A DNA stretch of 64,000 bases from Burkholderia sp. Bp9142 (GTDB lineage: Bacteria > Pseudomonadota > Gammaproteobacteria > Burkholderiales > Burkholderiaceae). The position numbers and the translations under genes are program-made. The notes beneath the pieces are model-generated. The model ran no database searches. It saw only the letters and a list, made by a program, of their open reading frames with translations, and had not been told where the DNA came from. Positions 37,830 to 47,324 of the stretch are shown in pieces; positions within the stretch are counted from its first letter, which is position 1; each line of letters begins with the position of its first letter. The DNA is taken from NCBI RefSeq assembly GCF_003853415.1, contig NZ_QTPP01000007.1, forward strand, positions 124,001-188,000, written 5' to 3'.

Positions 37830-39299
37830 CTACATCAGCACGATATCGTACTGCTCCTGGCTCAGGTTCGACTCGACCTGCAGCGACACCGGCTTGCCGA
37901 TGAAGTCGATCAGCATCGCGAGATGCTGCGACTCCTCGTCGAGGAACAGGTCGATCACCTGCTGCGCGGCGATCACGCGGAATTCGCGCGGGTTGAACTG
38001 GCGCGACTCGCGCAGGATCTCGCGCAGGACGTCGTAGCACACGGTGCGCGACGTCTTCACCTGGCCCTTGCCCTGGCAGGTCGGGCACGGTTCGCACAGC
38101 ACGTGCGCGAGCGATTCGCGCGTGCGCTTGCGCGTCATCTCGACGAGCCCGAGCTGCGAGAAGCCGTTGACCGTCACGCGCGTGCGGTCGCGCGACAGCG
38201 CCTTCTTCAGCTCCGACAGCACCGCGTCGCGATGCTCGGCGTTCTCCATGTCGATGAAGTCGATGATGATGATCCCGCCGAGGTTGCGCAGCCGCAGCTG
38301 TCGCGCGATCGTATGCGCGGCCTCGAGGTTGGTCTTGAAGATCGTGTCGTCGAAGTTGCGCGCACCGACGTAGCCGCCGGTGTTCACGTCGATCGTCGTC
38401 ATCGCCTCGGTCTGGTCGATCATCAGGTAGCCGCCCGACTTCAGGTCGACGCGGCGCGACAGCGCGCGCTGGATCTCCGTCTCGATGTTGTACAGGTCGA
38501 ACAGCGGCCGCTCGCCGGTGTAGTGATGCAGCTTTGGGCTCACCGCCGGCGTGAACTCGCCCGCGAATTCCGCGAGGCGCTGGTACGTCTCGCGCGAATC
38601 GACTTGGATGCGCGTCGTGTCGTCGTTCGCGAAATCGCGCAGCACGCGCTGCGCGAGATCGAGATCCTGGTACAGCAGGCTCGTCGCCGGCAGCCGCTGC
38701 GCTTGCGCGACGATGGTCGCCCAGGTCTTGCGCAGGTAGGCGACGTCGCCGGCCAGTTCGTCGGAGGTCGCGTCCTCGGCGATCGTGCGCACGATGTAGC
38801 CGCCTTTCTCGTCCGGCGGGATCACGGCGGTCAGCCGCGCGCGCACGGCCTCGCGCTCGGCCTCGCTCTCGATCTTCTGCGAGATGCCGATGTGCGGCTC
38901 CTGCGGCAGGTAGACCAGCGTGCGGCCCGCAATGCTGACCTGCGTCGACAGCCGCGCGCCCTTCGTGCCGATCGGATCCTTGATCACCTGGACCATCAGC
39001 GTCTGGCCTTCGAACACGATCTTCTCGATCGGCTGGTGCGGCGTGCCCGACTGCGGCTCGCCGGCGAGGCGCGGATGCCAGATGTCCGCGACGTGCAGGA
39101 ACGCCGCGCGCTCGAGACCGATGTCGATGAACGCGGACTGCATGCCGGGCAGCACCCGCACGACCTTGCCGAGGTAGATGTTGCCGACCCGCCCGCGCGA
39201 CAGCGTGCGCTCGACGTGAAGCTCCTGCACCGCGCCTTGCTGGACGAGTGCGACCCGCGTTTCCTGCGGCGTGAGGTTGATCAGGATTTCTTCGTTCAT
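37830..39299 (-). CDS. rng: Ribonuclease G
   Basis: Endoribonuclease of the RNase E/G family that matures the 5' end of 16S rRNA and cleaves some mRNAs. The 489-residue length matches E. coli RNase G. An S1 domain (RVGNIYLGKVVRVLPGMQSAFIDIG) occupies residues about 38-110. The catalytic region includes DVNTGGYVGARN and IIIIDFIDMEN with metal-binding aspartates. The zinc link CEPCPTCQGKG near residue 400 mediates dimerisation. The long C-terminal scaffold of RNase E is absent. The last gene of the yebC-to-rng row; it starts 8 bp after maf. Confidence 0.96.
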   Translation of the reverse strand: MNEEILINLTPQETRVALVQQGAVQELHVERTLSRGRVGNIYLGKVVRVLPGMQSAFIDIGLERAAFLHVADIWHPRLAGEPQSGTPHQPIEKIVFEGQTLMVQVIKDPIGTKGARLSTQVSIAGRTLVYLPQEPHIGISQKIESEAEREAVRARLTAVIPPDEKGGYIVRTIAEDATSDELAGDVAYLRKTWATIVAQAQRLPATSLLYQDLDLAQRVLRDFANDDTTRIQVDSRETYQRLAEFAGEFTPAVSPKLHHYTGERPLFDLYNIETEIQRALSRRVDLKSGGYLMIDQTEAMTTIDVNTGGYVGARNFDDTIFKTNLEAAHTIARQLRLRNLGGIIIIDFIDMENAEHRDAVLSELKKALSRDRTRVTVNGFSQLGLVEMTRKRTRESLAHVLCEPCPTCQGKGQVKTSRTVCYDVLREILRESRQFNPREFRVIAAQQVIDLFLDEESQHLAMLIDFIGKPVSLQVESNLSQEQYDIVLM

Positions 39300-39307
39300 G
39301 GTGGGAT

Positions 39308-39940
39308 TCAGAAGGCGACGCGCGCGGTGCGCAGCAGCGCAGCAGTCTCAAAAAGGGGCAGACCCATGATACCTGAATGGGAACCGTCGATTCGCTCGAT
39401 GAATTCGGCCGCGCGTCCCTGGATCGCGTATGCGCCCGCCTTGCCGAACGGCTCGCGGGTTTCGATGTAACGCTCGAACGCGTCGCGCGGCGCGGCCGCG
39501 AAGCGCACCGACGAACGCGACAGCGCGGGCGGCAGCAGTTCGCCGTCGGCGCCGATCACGGCGACGGCGGTCAGCACCTCGTGTGCGCGGCCTGCGAGGC
39601 GGGTCAGCATCGCGAGCGCGTCGTCGGCATCGGCCGGCTTGCCGAGGATCGCACCGTCGATCGTCACGGTGGTGTCCGCAACGAGCACCGGCGCGGCCGG
39701 CTTGCCGCTCGCGACGAGGCGCGCACGCGCGGCCTCGGCCTTCGCGACGGTCACGCGCTGCACGTACGCGTCGGCGGCTTCGCCGGGCAGTTCGGCTTCG
39801 AGCGCCTCGGCGTCCTCGTCGGCGCGCGGCAGCAGCAATTCGAAGCGCACGCCGATCTGCTGCAGCAGCTCCTGGCGGCGCGGGCTTTGCGAAGCGAGAT
39901 AAAGGGTCGGGAAAAGGGCGGGGGACGTGCTGGACGGCAT
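39308..39940 (-). CDS. maf: Maf-family nucleoside triphosphate pyrophosphatase
   Basis: House-cleaning enzyme that hydrolyses non-canonical or modified nucleoside triphosphates. The 210-residue protein carries [22 protein letters not shown] at the N-terminus, [18 protein letters not shown] with the catalytic aspartate, and [27 protein letters not shown] near the C-terminus. It is most like the dTTP/UTP-type (YhdE) Maf. It lies between rlmH and rng on the same strand. Confidence 0.94.
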   Translation of the reverse strand: MPSSTSPALFPTLYLASQSPRRQELLQQIGVRFELLLPRADEDAEALEAELPGEAADAYVQRVTVAKAEAARARLVASGKPAAPVLVADTTVTIDGAILGKPADADDALAMLTRLAGRAHEVLTAVAVIGADGELLPPALSRSSVRFAAAPRDAFERYIETREPFGKAGAYAIQGRAAEFIERIDGSHSGIMGLPLFETAALLRTARVAF

Positions 39941-39991
39941 GGTGTCGTTATCTCGTTGAGCGCGCGCGGCGCGCGTCCCGAGGACGACACG

Positions 39992-40462
39992 TCATGCGCG
40001 GTGATAGGGATGATTCTGCGTGATGCTCCACGCCCGGTAAAGCTGTTCGGCAAGCAGCACGCGCACCATCCCGTGCGGCAGCGTCATGCTCGAGATGCGC
40101 AGCAGCAGGTCGGCGCGCGCCTTGAGTTCCGGATCGAGCCCGTCGGCGCCGCCGATCACGAACGCGACGTCACGGCCGTCCTGCTGCCAGCCCGGCAGCG
40201 CCTGCGCGAGCTGCATCGTGGTCCAGTCGCGGCCACGCTCGTCGAGCGCGACGATGCGCGCGCCCTTCGGCAGCGCGGCCTCGATCTTCTGCCGCTCGGC
40301 CGCCATCACGCTTTCCGCGCTGCGGCCGCCCGAACGCAGTTCGGGCTTGATCTCGCGCAGTTCGATGCGCAGTTCCGGCGGCATCCGCTTCGTGTATTCG
40401 TCGAAGCCGGACGCGATCCAGCCAGGCATCTTGTGGCCGACCGCGAGGATGAAAAGCTTCAT
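39992..40462 (-). CDS. rlmH: 23S rRNA pseudouridine-1915 N3-methyltransferase
   Basis: SPOUT methyltransferase that modifies pseudouridine 1915 in helix 69 of the large subunit using S-adenosylmethionine. The 156-residue length is typical. Motifs: [53 protein letters not shown] and [22 protein letters not shown], forming the trefoil knot. It follows rsfS by 19 bp, a common pairing. Confidence 0.97.
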   Translation of the reverse strand: MKLFILAVGHKMPGWIASGFDEYTKRMPPELRIELREIKPELRSGGRSAESVMAAERQKIEAALPKGARIVALDERGRDWTTMQLAQALPGWQQDGRDVAFVIGGADGLDPELKARADLLLRISSMTLPHGMVRVLLAEQLYRAWSITQNHPYHRA

Positions 40463-40481
40463 CGGGACGACTCGCTGCGAC

Positions 40482-40934
40482 TCAGCGGCGGCGGGCGGCC
40501 GTCTTGCGCGCCGGAGCCGGGCGTGCGGGCGCTTCTTCCTCGTCGTCCTCGTCCTCGCTGGCCGTCGCGAAACCGTTCGGGCCCTTGCCGCCGCCGAGCT
40601 TCATCCGCACGGGTTTGTCGCCCCAGATTTCCTCGAGGTTGTAGTACTGGCGCAGCGCCGGTTGCAGGATGTGCACGATTGCGTCGCCGCAATCGACCAG
40701 CACCCATTCGCCGGTGTCTTCGCCCTCGGAGCTGACGATGTCGCCGCCGGCTTCCTTGACCTTGTCGCGCACGCTCGACGCGAGCGCCTTGGTCTGGCGG
40801 TTCGACGTGCCGGACGCGACGATCACGCGGTCGAACAGTTCGGTCAGGTGGCTGGTGTTGAACACCTTGATGTCTTGCGCCTTGATGTCTTCGAGAGCGT
40901 CGACGATCACGCGCTGCAGTTTGCGGATATCCAT
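40482..40934 (-). CDS. rsfS: Ribosomal silencing factor RsfS
   Basis: Binds L14 on the large subunit and blocks subunit joining under poor nutrition. The 150-residue protein shows the family core [70 protein letters not shown]-terminal tail of about 35 residues is acidic and then basic ([13 protein letters not shown]...RKTAARRR), longer than the E. coli protein. The start MDIRK at 40934 is 4 bp from the nadD stop. Confidence 0.96.
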   Translation of the reverse strand: MDIRKLQRVIVDALEDIKAQDIKVFNTSHLTELFDRVIVASGTSNRQTKALASSVRDKVKEAGGDIVSSEGEDTGEWVLVDCGDAIVHILQPALRQYYNLEEIWGDKPVRMKLGGGKGPNGFATASEDEDDEEEAPARPAPARKTAARRR

Positions 40935-40938
40935 GGAA

Positions 40939-41652
40939 TCAGGAATGGTAGAGACGGTGTTGAAGAATATAGGCCCAGACGGCGGCCGGCACATGCTCGG
41001 CCGACGCATCGGGCATTTGCGCGTGACGCGCGATGCATTCGCGCAGGTGCGCACGAATGTCGGTTGCGGCGATATCGAACGCCAGCGTCGTGTCGATCAG
41101 CAGGCGGCCGGCCGGCGTCGCCTTCAGCACGTCGGCGCCGGCCTGCCGCCGCGCGATTTCCTGCGCGACGTCCGGCGGCGCCGCGCCGAGGTCGAAGCCC
41201 GGGCGCGTCGACGCACAGATGTGCGCATGGTCGAACAGCTTGCGCCAGTCGCGCCAGGTGTCGAGCCGCACCAGCTGGTCGGCGCCGATCAGCAGCGACA
41301 GCGACGCATCGGGGCCGATCCGCTCGCGCCAGCGCGCGAGCGTCTCGACCGTATAGGTCGGCCCCGCGTGCTCGATCTCGTCGGTCGCGACGGTGACCGT
41401 CACGCCGGGCAGCGACAGCGAGCCGGCAGCGGCGCGCGTCATCGCGAGCCGATGCTCGGCGGCCGACACATCGCGCTTCTGGTACGGCTGCCCGGCGGGC
41501 AGCAGCGCGAGCTCGGTCAGGCCGAGCACCTCGGCGAACCGGCGCGCGAGCGCGAGGTGGCCGTCGTGGATCGGGTCGAACGTGCCGCCCAGCAGGCCGA
41601 TGCGACGTAACGGCGGGCGCGGCTGCGGGGTGGGGCGGGCGATGGTGTCCAG
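40939..41652 (-). CDS. nadD: Nicotinate-nucleotide adenylyltransferase, apparent CTG start
   Basis: Forms nicotinate adenine dinucleotide in NAD synthesis. The essential ATP-binding motif [21 protein letters not shown] is encoded between 41530 and 41610, but no ATG, GTG or TTG precedes it in frame before the in-frame stop near 41730 inside hemF. The only canonical start, GTG 41529, would delete that motif. CTG 41650-41652 gives (M)[13 protein letters not shown] before the motif, a 237-residue product of normal length, with AGGA nine bases upstream and 40 bp after hemF. The rest ([21 protein letters not shown]) is intact. A start-codon mutation or sequence error is possible. Confidence 0.85.
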   Translation of the reverse strand: MDTIARPTPQPRPPLRRIGLLGGTFDPIHDGHLALARRFAEVLGLTELALLPAGQPYQKRDVSAAEHRLAMTRAAAGSLSLPGVTVTVATDEIEHAGPTYTVETLARWRERIGPDASLSLLIGADQLVRLDTWRDWRKLFDHAHICASTRPGFDLGAAPPDVAQEIARRQAGADVLKATPAGRLLIDTTLAFDIAATDIRAHLRECIARHAQMPDASAEHVPAAVWAYILQHRLYHS

Positions 41653-41692
41653 AAAAACGTGTCCTGTTCTTGGGGCGGTGGTGCGCGGCGGG

Positions 41693-42613
41693 TCAGACCC
41701 AGTCGCGCGGCACGAGGAAGTCGCTCAGGCGTGCCTCCGGCGAGCCCGGCTCGGGTTGCCAGTTGTAGCGCCAGTTCGCGACCGGCGGCATCGACATCAG
41801 GATCGATTCGGTCCGGCCGCCGCTTTGCAGGCCGAACAGCGTGCCGCGGTCGAACACCAGGTTGAATTCGACGTAGCGGCCGCGCCGGTAAGCCTGGAAC
41901 TCGCGCTCGCGCTCGCCGTACGGCAGCTCGGCACGGCGCTCGACGATCGGCAGGTACGCGTTCAGGAACGCGTCGCCGACGCTCTGCATCATCTCAAACG
42001 AGCGTTCGAATCCGGGTTCGGCGAAATCGTCGAAGAAGATCCCGCCGATCCCGCGCGTCTCGTTGCGGTGCTTCAGGAAGAAATACTCGTCGCACCACGT
42101 CTTGAAACGCGGGTAGAGCTCGGCGCCGAACGGGTCGAGCGCGTCCTTGCAGGTCTGGTGGAAATGCCGCGCGTCGTCCTCGAACGGATAAAACGGTGTC
42201 AGATCCATCCCGCCGCCGAACCAGAAGATCGGCGCCTCGCCCGGCTTCGTAGCGATCAGCATCCGCACGTTCATGTGCACGGTCGGGCAGTACGGGTTGC
42301 GCGGGTGCAGCACGAGCGACACGCCGAGCGCCTCGAAGCCGCGGCCGGCCAGTTGCGGGCGCGCGGCGCTCGCCGACGGCGGCAGCGCGTCGCCCGCGAC
42401 GTCGGAAAAACCGATCCCCGCGCGCTCGAACACGCGGCCGCCTTCGAGAATCCGCGTGCAGCCGCCGCCGCGCAGGCGCTCTTCAGGCCCGCGCTGCCAT
42501 GCGTCGGTCGCAAGCGGCGTGCCGTCGAGCGCGCCGAGCGCGTCGGCGATGCGTGTCTGCAGGCCCTGGAGGTACGTGCGCACGCGCGCCACGTCGTAGG
42601 TCGAATCGGTCAT
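41693..42613 (-). CDS. hemF: Oxygen-dependent coproporphyrinogen-III oxidase
   Basis: Aerobic conversion of coproporphyrinogen III to protoporphyrinogen IX in haem synthesis. The 306-residue length is typical. Family segments: [39 protein letters not shown] with the catalytic histidine, [16 protein letters not shown], and [25 protein letters not shown] 42613 starts MTDSTYDV; the frame continues upstream without family residues. A stable hairpin lies 14 bp before the ATG and no clear ribosome site is visible. Confidence 0.96.
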   Translation of the reverse strand: MTDSTYDVARVRTYLQGLQTRIADALGALDGTPLATDAWQRGPEERLRGGGCTRILEGGRVFERAGIGFSDVAGDALPPSASAARPQLAGRGFEALGVSLVLHPRNPYCPTVHMNVRMLIATKPGEAPIFWFGGGMDLTPFYPFEDDARHFHQTCKDALDPFGAELYPRFKTWCDEYFFLKHRNETRGIGGIFFDDFAEPGFERSFEMMQSVGDAFLNAYLPIVERRAELPYGEREREFQAYRRGRYVEFNLVFDRGTLFGLQSGGRTESILMSMPPVANWRYNWQPEPGSPEARLSDFLVPRDWV

Positions 42614-42626
42614 GTCTGGACTGGGT

Positions 42627-42647
42627 GCCCCCGCACGAAGCGGGGGC
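42627..42647 (-). terminator. Hairpin between purD and hemF
   Basis: An eight-bp all-GC-type stem GCCCCCGC/GCGGGGGC with a five-base loop sits 14 bp before the hemF ATG. No U-tract follows on the minus strand. It could weaken read-through from purD or affect hemF translation. Confidence 0.4.
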
Positions 42648-42743
42648 CTTGAAATAGGCATCTGCCGGGCATTCTATCGAACCCCGGCAGCAGGAACAGG
42701 CCCCGCGCGCTGCGCCCGCGCGGGCAGGGCGGCGCTCAGGGCG

Positions 42744-44024
42744 TCACGCGCTCTTGCGGCTCAGCGCGCGGAAGCCGATGTCGCGGCGGTACTGCATGCC
42801 TTCGAAATTGATCTGGTTGATCGTCTCGTATGCATGCTGCTGCGCTTCGCGCACCGAATCGGCGAGGCCGACCACGCACAGCACGCGGCCGCCCGACGTG
42901 ACGAGCTTGTCGCCTTCGGCGAGCGTCGTGCCCGCATGGAACGTCATGGCCTGTTCGGTCTCGGCCGGGATCCCATTGATGCGGTCGCCCTTGCGCGGCG
43001 CGTCCGGATAGCCGTGCGCGGCCAGCACGACGCCGAGCGCGGTGCGGCGGTCCCAGTCGAGCTCGACCGTGTCGAGCGTGCCCGCGATCGCCTGTTCGAC
43101 GACCTTCGAGAAATCGCTCTTCAGGCGCGCCATGATCGGCTGCGTCTCGGGGTCGCCCATCCGGCAGTTGAACTCGAGCGTGCGCGGATTGCCTTCCTTG
43201 TCGATCATCAGGCCCGCATACAGGAAGCCCGTGAAGCGGATGCCGTCCTTCTCCATCCCGCGTACCGTCGGCATGATGATCTCGCGCATCACGCGTGCGT
43301 GCATCTGCGGCGTGACGATCGGCGCGGGCGAATAGGCGCCCATGCCGCCCGTGTTCGGGCCGCGGTCCTCGTCGAGCAGGCGCTTGTGGTCCTGGCTCGA
43401 CGCCAGCGCCAGCGCGTGCTTGCCGTCGACCATCACGATGAAGCTCGCTTCCTCGCCGTCGAGGAATTCCTCGATCACGACGCGCGCGCCGGCGTCTCCC
43501 AGCTTGTTGCCCGACAGCATCATGTCGACCGCGGCATGCGCTTCTTCCAGCGTCATCGCGACGACGACGCCCTTGCCGGCCGCGAGGCCGTCGGCCTTCA
43601 CGACGATCGGCGCACCCTTCGCGTCGATGTAAGCGTGCGCGGCAGCCACGTCGGAGAAGGTTTCGTACTCGGCGGTCGGAATGCCGTGGCGCTTCATGAA
43701 CGCCTTCGCGAAATCCTTCGAGCTTTCGAGCTGCGCGGCTTCGCGAGTCGGGCCGAACACCTTCAGGCCGCGTGCGCGGAACAGGTTGACGATGCCGGCC
43801 GCGAGCGGCGCTTCCGGCCCGACGAGCGTGAACGCGACGCCTTCGCGTTCCGCGAAATCGGCGAGTTCGTCGAGCGCCGTGATGTCGACGTTTTTCAGAC
43901 GCTCGTCCTGCGCCGTGCCGCCATTGCCGGGCGCGACGTAGACCATCTGGACGCGCGGCGACTGCGCGAGCTTCCACGCGAGCGCATGTTCGCGACCGCC
44001 GGAACCGACGACGAGTAATTTCAT
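42744..44024 (-). CDS. purD: Phosphoribosylamine-glycine ligase
   Basis: Makes GAR from phosphoribosylamine, glycine and ATP in purine synthesis. The 426-residue ATP-grasp enzyme shows MKLLVVGSGGREHALAWKLAQ, the GPEAPLAAGIVN loop, IVVKADGLAAGKGVVVA, DEDRGPNTGGMGAYSPAP and LEFNCRMGDPETQ. Length is as in E. coli (429). It shares its strand with hemF downstream and yebC upstream. Confidence 0.97.
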   Translation of the reverse strand: MKLLVVGSGGREHALAWKLAQSPRVQMVYVAPGNGGTAQDERLKNVDITALDELADFAEREGVAFTLVGPEAPLAAGIVNLFRARGLKVFGPTREAAQLESSKDFAKAFMKRHGIPTAEYETFSDVAAAHAYIDAKGAPIVVKADGLAAGKGVVVAMTLEEAHAAVDMMLSGNKLGDAGARVVIEEFLDGEEASFIVMVDGKHALALASSQDHKRLLDEDRGPNTGGMGAYSPAPIVTPQMHARVMREIIMPTVRGMEKDGIRFTGFLYAGLMIDKEGNPRTLEFNCRMGDPETQPIMARLKSDFSKVVEQAIAGTLDTVELDWDRRTALGVVLAAHGYPDAPRKGDRINGIPAETEQAMTFHAGTTLAEGDKLVTSGGRVLCVVGLADSVREAQQHAYETINQINFEGMQYRRDIGFRALSRKSA

Positions 44025-44051
44025 GGGATTCCCCGCAGACTAGAAAACAGG

Positions 44052-44081
44052 GCGGCCGGCACGCTCAGGCGCGCCGGCCGC
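44052..44081 (-). terminator. Candidate terminator after yebC
   Basis: Arms GCGGCCGGC/GCCGGCCGC (9 bp) with a 12-base loop. On the minus strand the stem is followed by CCTGTTTTC. It lies between yebC and purD, so purD may be partly insulated. Confidence 0.5.
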
Positions 44082-44129
44082 GAAATCGGTCGGGCCGCCG
44101 CCGCGACGATGCGCACGGCGGCCGGCATG

Positions 44130-44858
44130 TCATTCCTCGACGATGACGGCGTTCGTATACACCTCCTGCACGTCGTCGAGGTTCTCGAGCGCGTCCAGGA
44201 GCTTCTGCATCTTCGCCGCATCGTCGCCGGTGAATTCGACTTCGTTCTGCGGCTTCATCGTCACTTCGGCGAGTTCGGCCTTGAAGCCCGCGGCTTCGAG
44301 CGCGTCCTTCACCGCCGAGAACGCCTGCCAGTCGCACAGCACCTCGATCGAGCCGTCGTCGTTCGTGCTGACGTCGTCCGCGCCGGCTTCGAGCGCCGCT
44401 TCCATCAGCGCGTCTTCCGACGTGCCGGGCGCGAACAGGAACTGGCCGACGTGATCGAACATGAACGCGACCGAACCGTCGGTGCCCATGTTGCCGCCGA
44501 ACTTCGAGAATGCGTGACGGACTTCCGCGACCGTGCGGGTGCGGTTGTCGGTCAGCGTGTCGACGATGATCGCCGCGCCGCTGATGCCGTAGCCTTCGTA
44601 ACGGATTTCCTCGTAGTTCGCGCCGTCCGCGCCGCCGACGCCGCGGTCGATCGCGCGCTTGACGTTGTCCTTCGGCATGTTCGCGTCGGCCGCCTTGTCG
44701 ACCGCGAGACGCAGGCGCGGGTTCGAGTTCGCGTCGCCGCCGCCGAGGCGCGCCGCGACCTGGATTTCCTTGATCAGGCGGGTCCAGATCTTGCCGCGCT
44801 TCGCGTCGGCCGCTGCCTTCTTATGCTTGATGTTGGCCCATTTCGAATGACCAGCCAT
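44130..44858 (-). CDS. yebC: YebC/TACO1-family protein
   Basis: A 242-residue YebC/PmpR-family protein. Members are described as transcription regulators and, more recently, as factors easing ribosome stalling. N-terminus [25 protein letters not shown] is nearly invariant in the family; [39 protein letters not shown] and the acidic C-terminal domain ([17 protein letters not shown]) complete it. First gene of the minus-strand yebC-to-rng row. Confidence 0.95.
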   Translation of the reverse strand: MAGHSKWANIKHKKAAADAKRGKIWTRLIKEIQVAARLGGGDANSNPRLRLAVDKAADANMPKDNVKRAIDRGVGGADGANYEEIRYEGYGISGAAIIVDTLTDNRTRTVAEVRHAFSKFGGNMGTDGSVAFMFDHVGQFLFAPGTSEDALMEAALEAGADDVSTNDDGSIEVLCDWQAFSAVKDALEAAGFKAELAEVTMKPQNEVEFTGDDAAKMQKLLDALENLDDVQEVYTNAVIVEE

Positions 44859-45046
44859 ACCTTTCTCCGTGCCCGGGCGCGCTGCGCGGGCGATTGTGCC
44901 AATGTGTCGTTGATTCGGCGGCCGTTCCGGCGGGCGTGATGCCGCGGGGCCGCGCGTGTCGAGTGGAACGTGATTTTATCACGCGGCGACCGTCGCTTCG
45001 GGGCCGCCGCGCATGGCCGAACGGCCGGTGCGGCCGTCGCGGCGCG

Positions 45047-45697
45047 TCAGTTCTTGGTGCCGAACAGGCGGTCGCCCGCGTCGCCGAGGCCCGGCACGAT
45101 GTACGCGTGCTCGTTCAGGTGCGAGTCGAGCGACGCGACGAACAGCTTCACGTCCGGATGCGCGTCCTGGAATACCTGCACGCCCTCGGGCGCGGCGACC
45201 AGCGCGACGAACGTGATGTTCGCGGCCGGCACGTTGCGGCGCTTGAGCACGTCGACCGCGTGCACGGCCGAGTAGCCGGTCGCGACCATCGGGTCGCACA
45301 GGATGAAGATGCGATCCTCGAGATCGGGCAGGCGCACCAGGTATTCGACCGGGCGGTGATCTTCGGCGCGGTACACGCCAATGTGGCCGACCCGCGCGGA
45401 CGGGACCAGGTCGAGCAGGCCGTCCGACATCCCGATGCCGGCACGCAGCACGGGCACGATCGCGAGCTTCTTGCCCGCGATCACCGGTGCGTCGACCGCC
45501 ACCAGCGGGGTTTCGACCCGCTTGGTCGTGATCGGCAGGTTGCGGGTGATCTCATAGCCCATCAGCAGCGTGATCTCGCGCAGCAGTTCGCGGAAGGTGC
45601 GCGTCGACGTGTCCTTGTCGCGCATGTGCGTGAGCTTGTGCTGGATCAGCGGGTGATCGGTGATGAAGAGATTCGGGAAACGGCTGTCCTGTTTCAT
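45047..45697 (-). CDS. upp: Uracil phosphoribosyltransferase
   Basis: Pyrimidine salvage: uracil plus PRPP to UMP. The 216-residue protein carries [13 protein letters not shown] family residues ([15 protein letters not shown]), [19 protein letters not shown], and the PRPP loop [18 protein letters not shown]. The C-terminal uracil site is [19 protein letters not shown] 45697 starts [12 protein letters not shown]; the open frame upstream is unrelated. Divergent from the SDR gene. Confidence 0.96.
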   Translation of the reverse strand: MKQDSRFPNLFITDHPLIQHKLTHMRDKDTSTRTFRELLREITLLMGYEITRNLPITTKRVETPLVAVDAPVIAGKKLAIVPVLRAGIGMSDGLLDLVPSARVGHIGVYRAEDHRPVEYLVRLPDLEDRIFILCDPMVATGYSAVHAVDVLKRRNVPAANITFVALVAAPEGVQVFQDAHPDVKLFVASLDSHLNEHAYIVPGLGDAGDRLFGTKN

Positions 45698-45918
45698 GAC
45701 GGGGGCGCCTTGGCGGCAAAAGGGGATCGGACGCGGCGATGGCGCCAAGCCGGCCGCCGCTTATGGCCGCAATTTTACCAAGGCGCGCCGCGCGATCCGG
45801 ATATTATCGACGTCTCACGACAATCCGCGCGTCGTGTTTGCCTGTCCGTTCGCGACCGTTCGCCGGTCCGGCGACTCGGCCGGGCCGCGCCGGCGCGCGC
45901 GCCACCAAGGAATCGACG

Positions 45919-46698
45919 ATGGATCTCGGCATCGCAGGAAAGACCGCGCTCGTGTGCGCGGCGAGCAAGGGGCTCGGGCGCGGCTGCGCGGAAGCGCTGG
46001 CCGCCGAGGGCGTGAATCTCGTGATCGTCGCCCGCACGCGCGACACGCTGGAGGAAACCGCGGAGGAGATCCGCGCCGAGTCGAACGTATCGATCACCGC
46101 GGTCGCCTGCGACATCACGACGCCCGACGGGCGCGCGGCCGCGCTCGCCGCCTGCCCGCAGCCCGACATTCTCGTGACGAATGCCGGCGGCCCGCCGCCC
46201 GGCGACTTCCGCGATTTCTCGCACGACGACTGGATCCGCGCGCTCGAGTCGAACATGCTGACGCCGATCGAGCTGATCCGCGCGACGCTCGACGGGATGA
46301 TCGGGCGAGGCTTCGGCCGGATCGTCAACATCACGAGTTCGGCCGTGAAGGCGCCGATCGACGTGCTCGCGCTGTCGAACGGCGCGCGCTCGGGGCTGAC
46401 CGGCTTCGTCGCGGGGCTGTCGCGCAAGGTCGCGGGGCAGGGCGTGACGATCAACAACCTGCTGCCGGGGCTGTTCGACACCGACCGGATCACGACGACG
46501 CTCGCCGCATCGGCGAAGGCGCAGGGCGTGACGGTCGACGAGCTGCGCGCGCGGCGCACGAAGGAGATCCCGGCCGGGCGCCTCGGCACGCGTGCCGAAT
46601 TCGGCGCGGCGTGCGCGTTCCTCTGCAGCGTGCATGCCGGCTATATCACCGGGCAGAACTGGCTGCTCGACGGCGGCGCGTATCCGGGCACGTTCTGA
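45919..46698 (+). CDS. SDR-family oxidoreductase with degenerate catalytic residues
   Basis: A 259-residue protein with the short-chain dehydrogenase fold. The cofactor motif reads CAASKGLGRG (residues 13-22) where TGxxxGIG is usual; NAGG follows at 88-91. The serine is kept (Ser140/141) but the catalytic Tyr and Lys positions read Ser153 and Arg157 (LALSNGARSGL). This matches a divergent reductase-like SDR subgroup known to lack the classical tetrad. Residues at the C-terminus (ITGQNWLLDGGAYPGTF) are normal for SDRs. Reaction unknown. AAGGAATCG precedes ATG 45919. Confidence 0.88.
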   Translation: MDLGIAGKTALVCAASKGLGRGCAEALAAEGVNLVIVARTRDTLEETAEEIRAESNVSITAVACDITTPDGRAAALAACPQPDILVTNAGGPPPGDFRDFSHDDWIRALESNMLTPIELIRATLDGMIGRGFGRIVNITSSAVKAPIDVLALSNGARSGLTGFVAGLSRKVAGQGVTINNLLPGLFDTDRITTTLAASAKAQGVTVDELRARRTKEIPAGRLGTRAEFGAACAFLCSVHAGYITGQNWLLDGGAYPGTF

Positions 46699-46751
46699 CG
46701 CGCGCACCGCCATTCAACGACGACAACCACTGAACGACGAAGGAACCGGAG

Positions 46752-47144
46752 ATGAGCAAACCCCGCATCGCATTGATCGCGCACGACGCGAAGAAGGACG
46801 AGATCGTCGCGCTCGCGGGCCAGTACCGCGAGACGCTCGCGCAATGCCGGCTGGTCGCGACGGGCACGACGGGCGGCCGCATCGCCGCCGCGCACGGGCT
46901 CGAGGTCGAGCGCAAGCTGTCGGGGCCGCTCGGCGGCGACCTGCAGATCGGGGCGGAACTGGCCGACGGCCGTGTCGACGTCGTCGTGTTCCTGCGCGAC
47001 CCGATGACCGCGCAGCCGCACGATCCGGACATCACCGCACTGGTGCGCGCGTGCGACGTGCACGACGTGCCGGTCGCGACCAACGTCGCGACCGCGCGAA
47101 TGCTGCTCGACGATCTGGCGCGGAACATGCAGGACGTCTGCTAG
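46752..47144 (+). CDS. mgsA: Methylglyoxal synthase
   Basis: Converts dihydroxyacetone phosphate to methylglyoxal, a bypass of lower glycolysis under phosphate limitation. The 130-residue protein begins [15 protein letters not shown] and shows [18 protein letters not shown] (phosphate binding), [12 protein letters not shown] with the catalytic aspartate, and [15 protein letters not shown]. Length is slightly below E. coli (152). It starts 53 bp after the SDR gene and may be cotranscribed. Confidence 0.96.
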   Translation: MSKPRIALIAHDAKKDEIVALAGQYRETLAQCRLVATGTTGGRIAAAHGLEVERKLSGPLGGDLQIGAELADGRVDVVVFLRDPMTAQPHDPDITALVRACDVHDVPVATNVATARMLLDDLARNMQDVC

Positions 47145-47324
47145 GCGGCGCCGGCCCGATTGCCCCTGCTGCCGGCAGGGCCATGCACGCCCGGCGGCGA
47201 CGCGCGAGAATCGGGCGTCGTGACGCGCATCGGCCGCCGGCGCCCGCCTGCACCGGTCGGCGTCGGCCGGCGCGTCGGCGACCCGAATATCCCCCTGACC
47301 GATTCAGAAACGAGGAGCGAAACG

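Noticed and set aside
40939..41529. Shorter nadD beginning at GTG 41529
   Set aside because: It would drop the [11 protein letters not shown] nucleotide-binding motif, which is encoded in the same frame just upstream.
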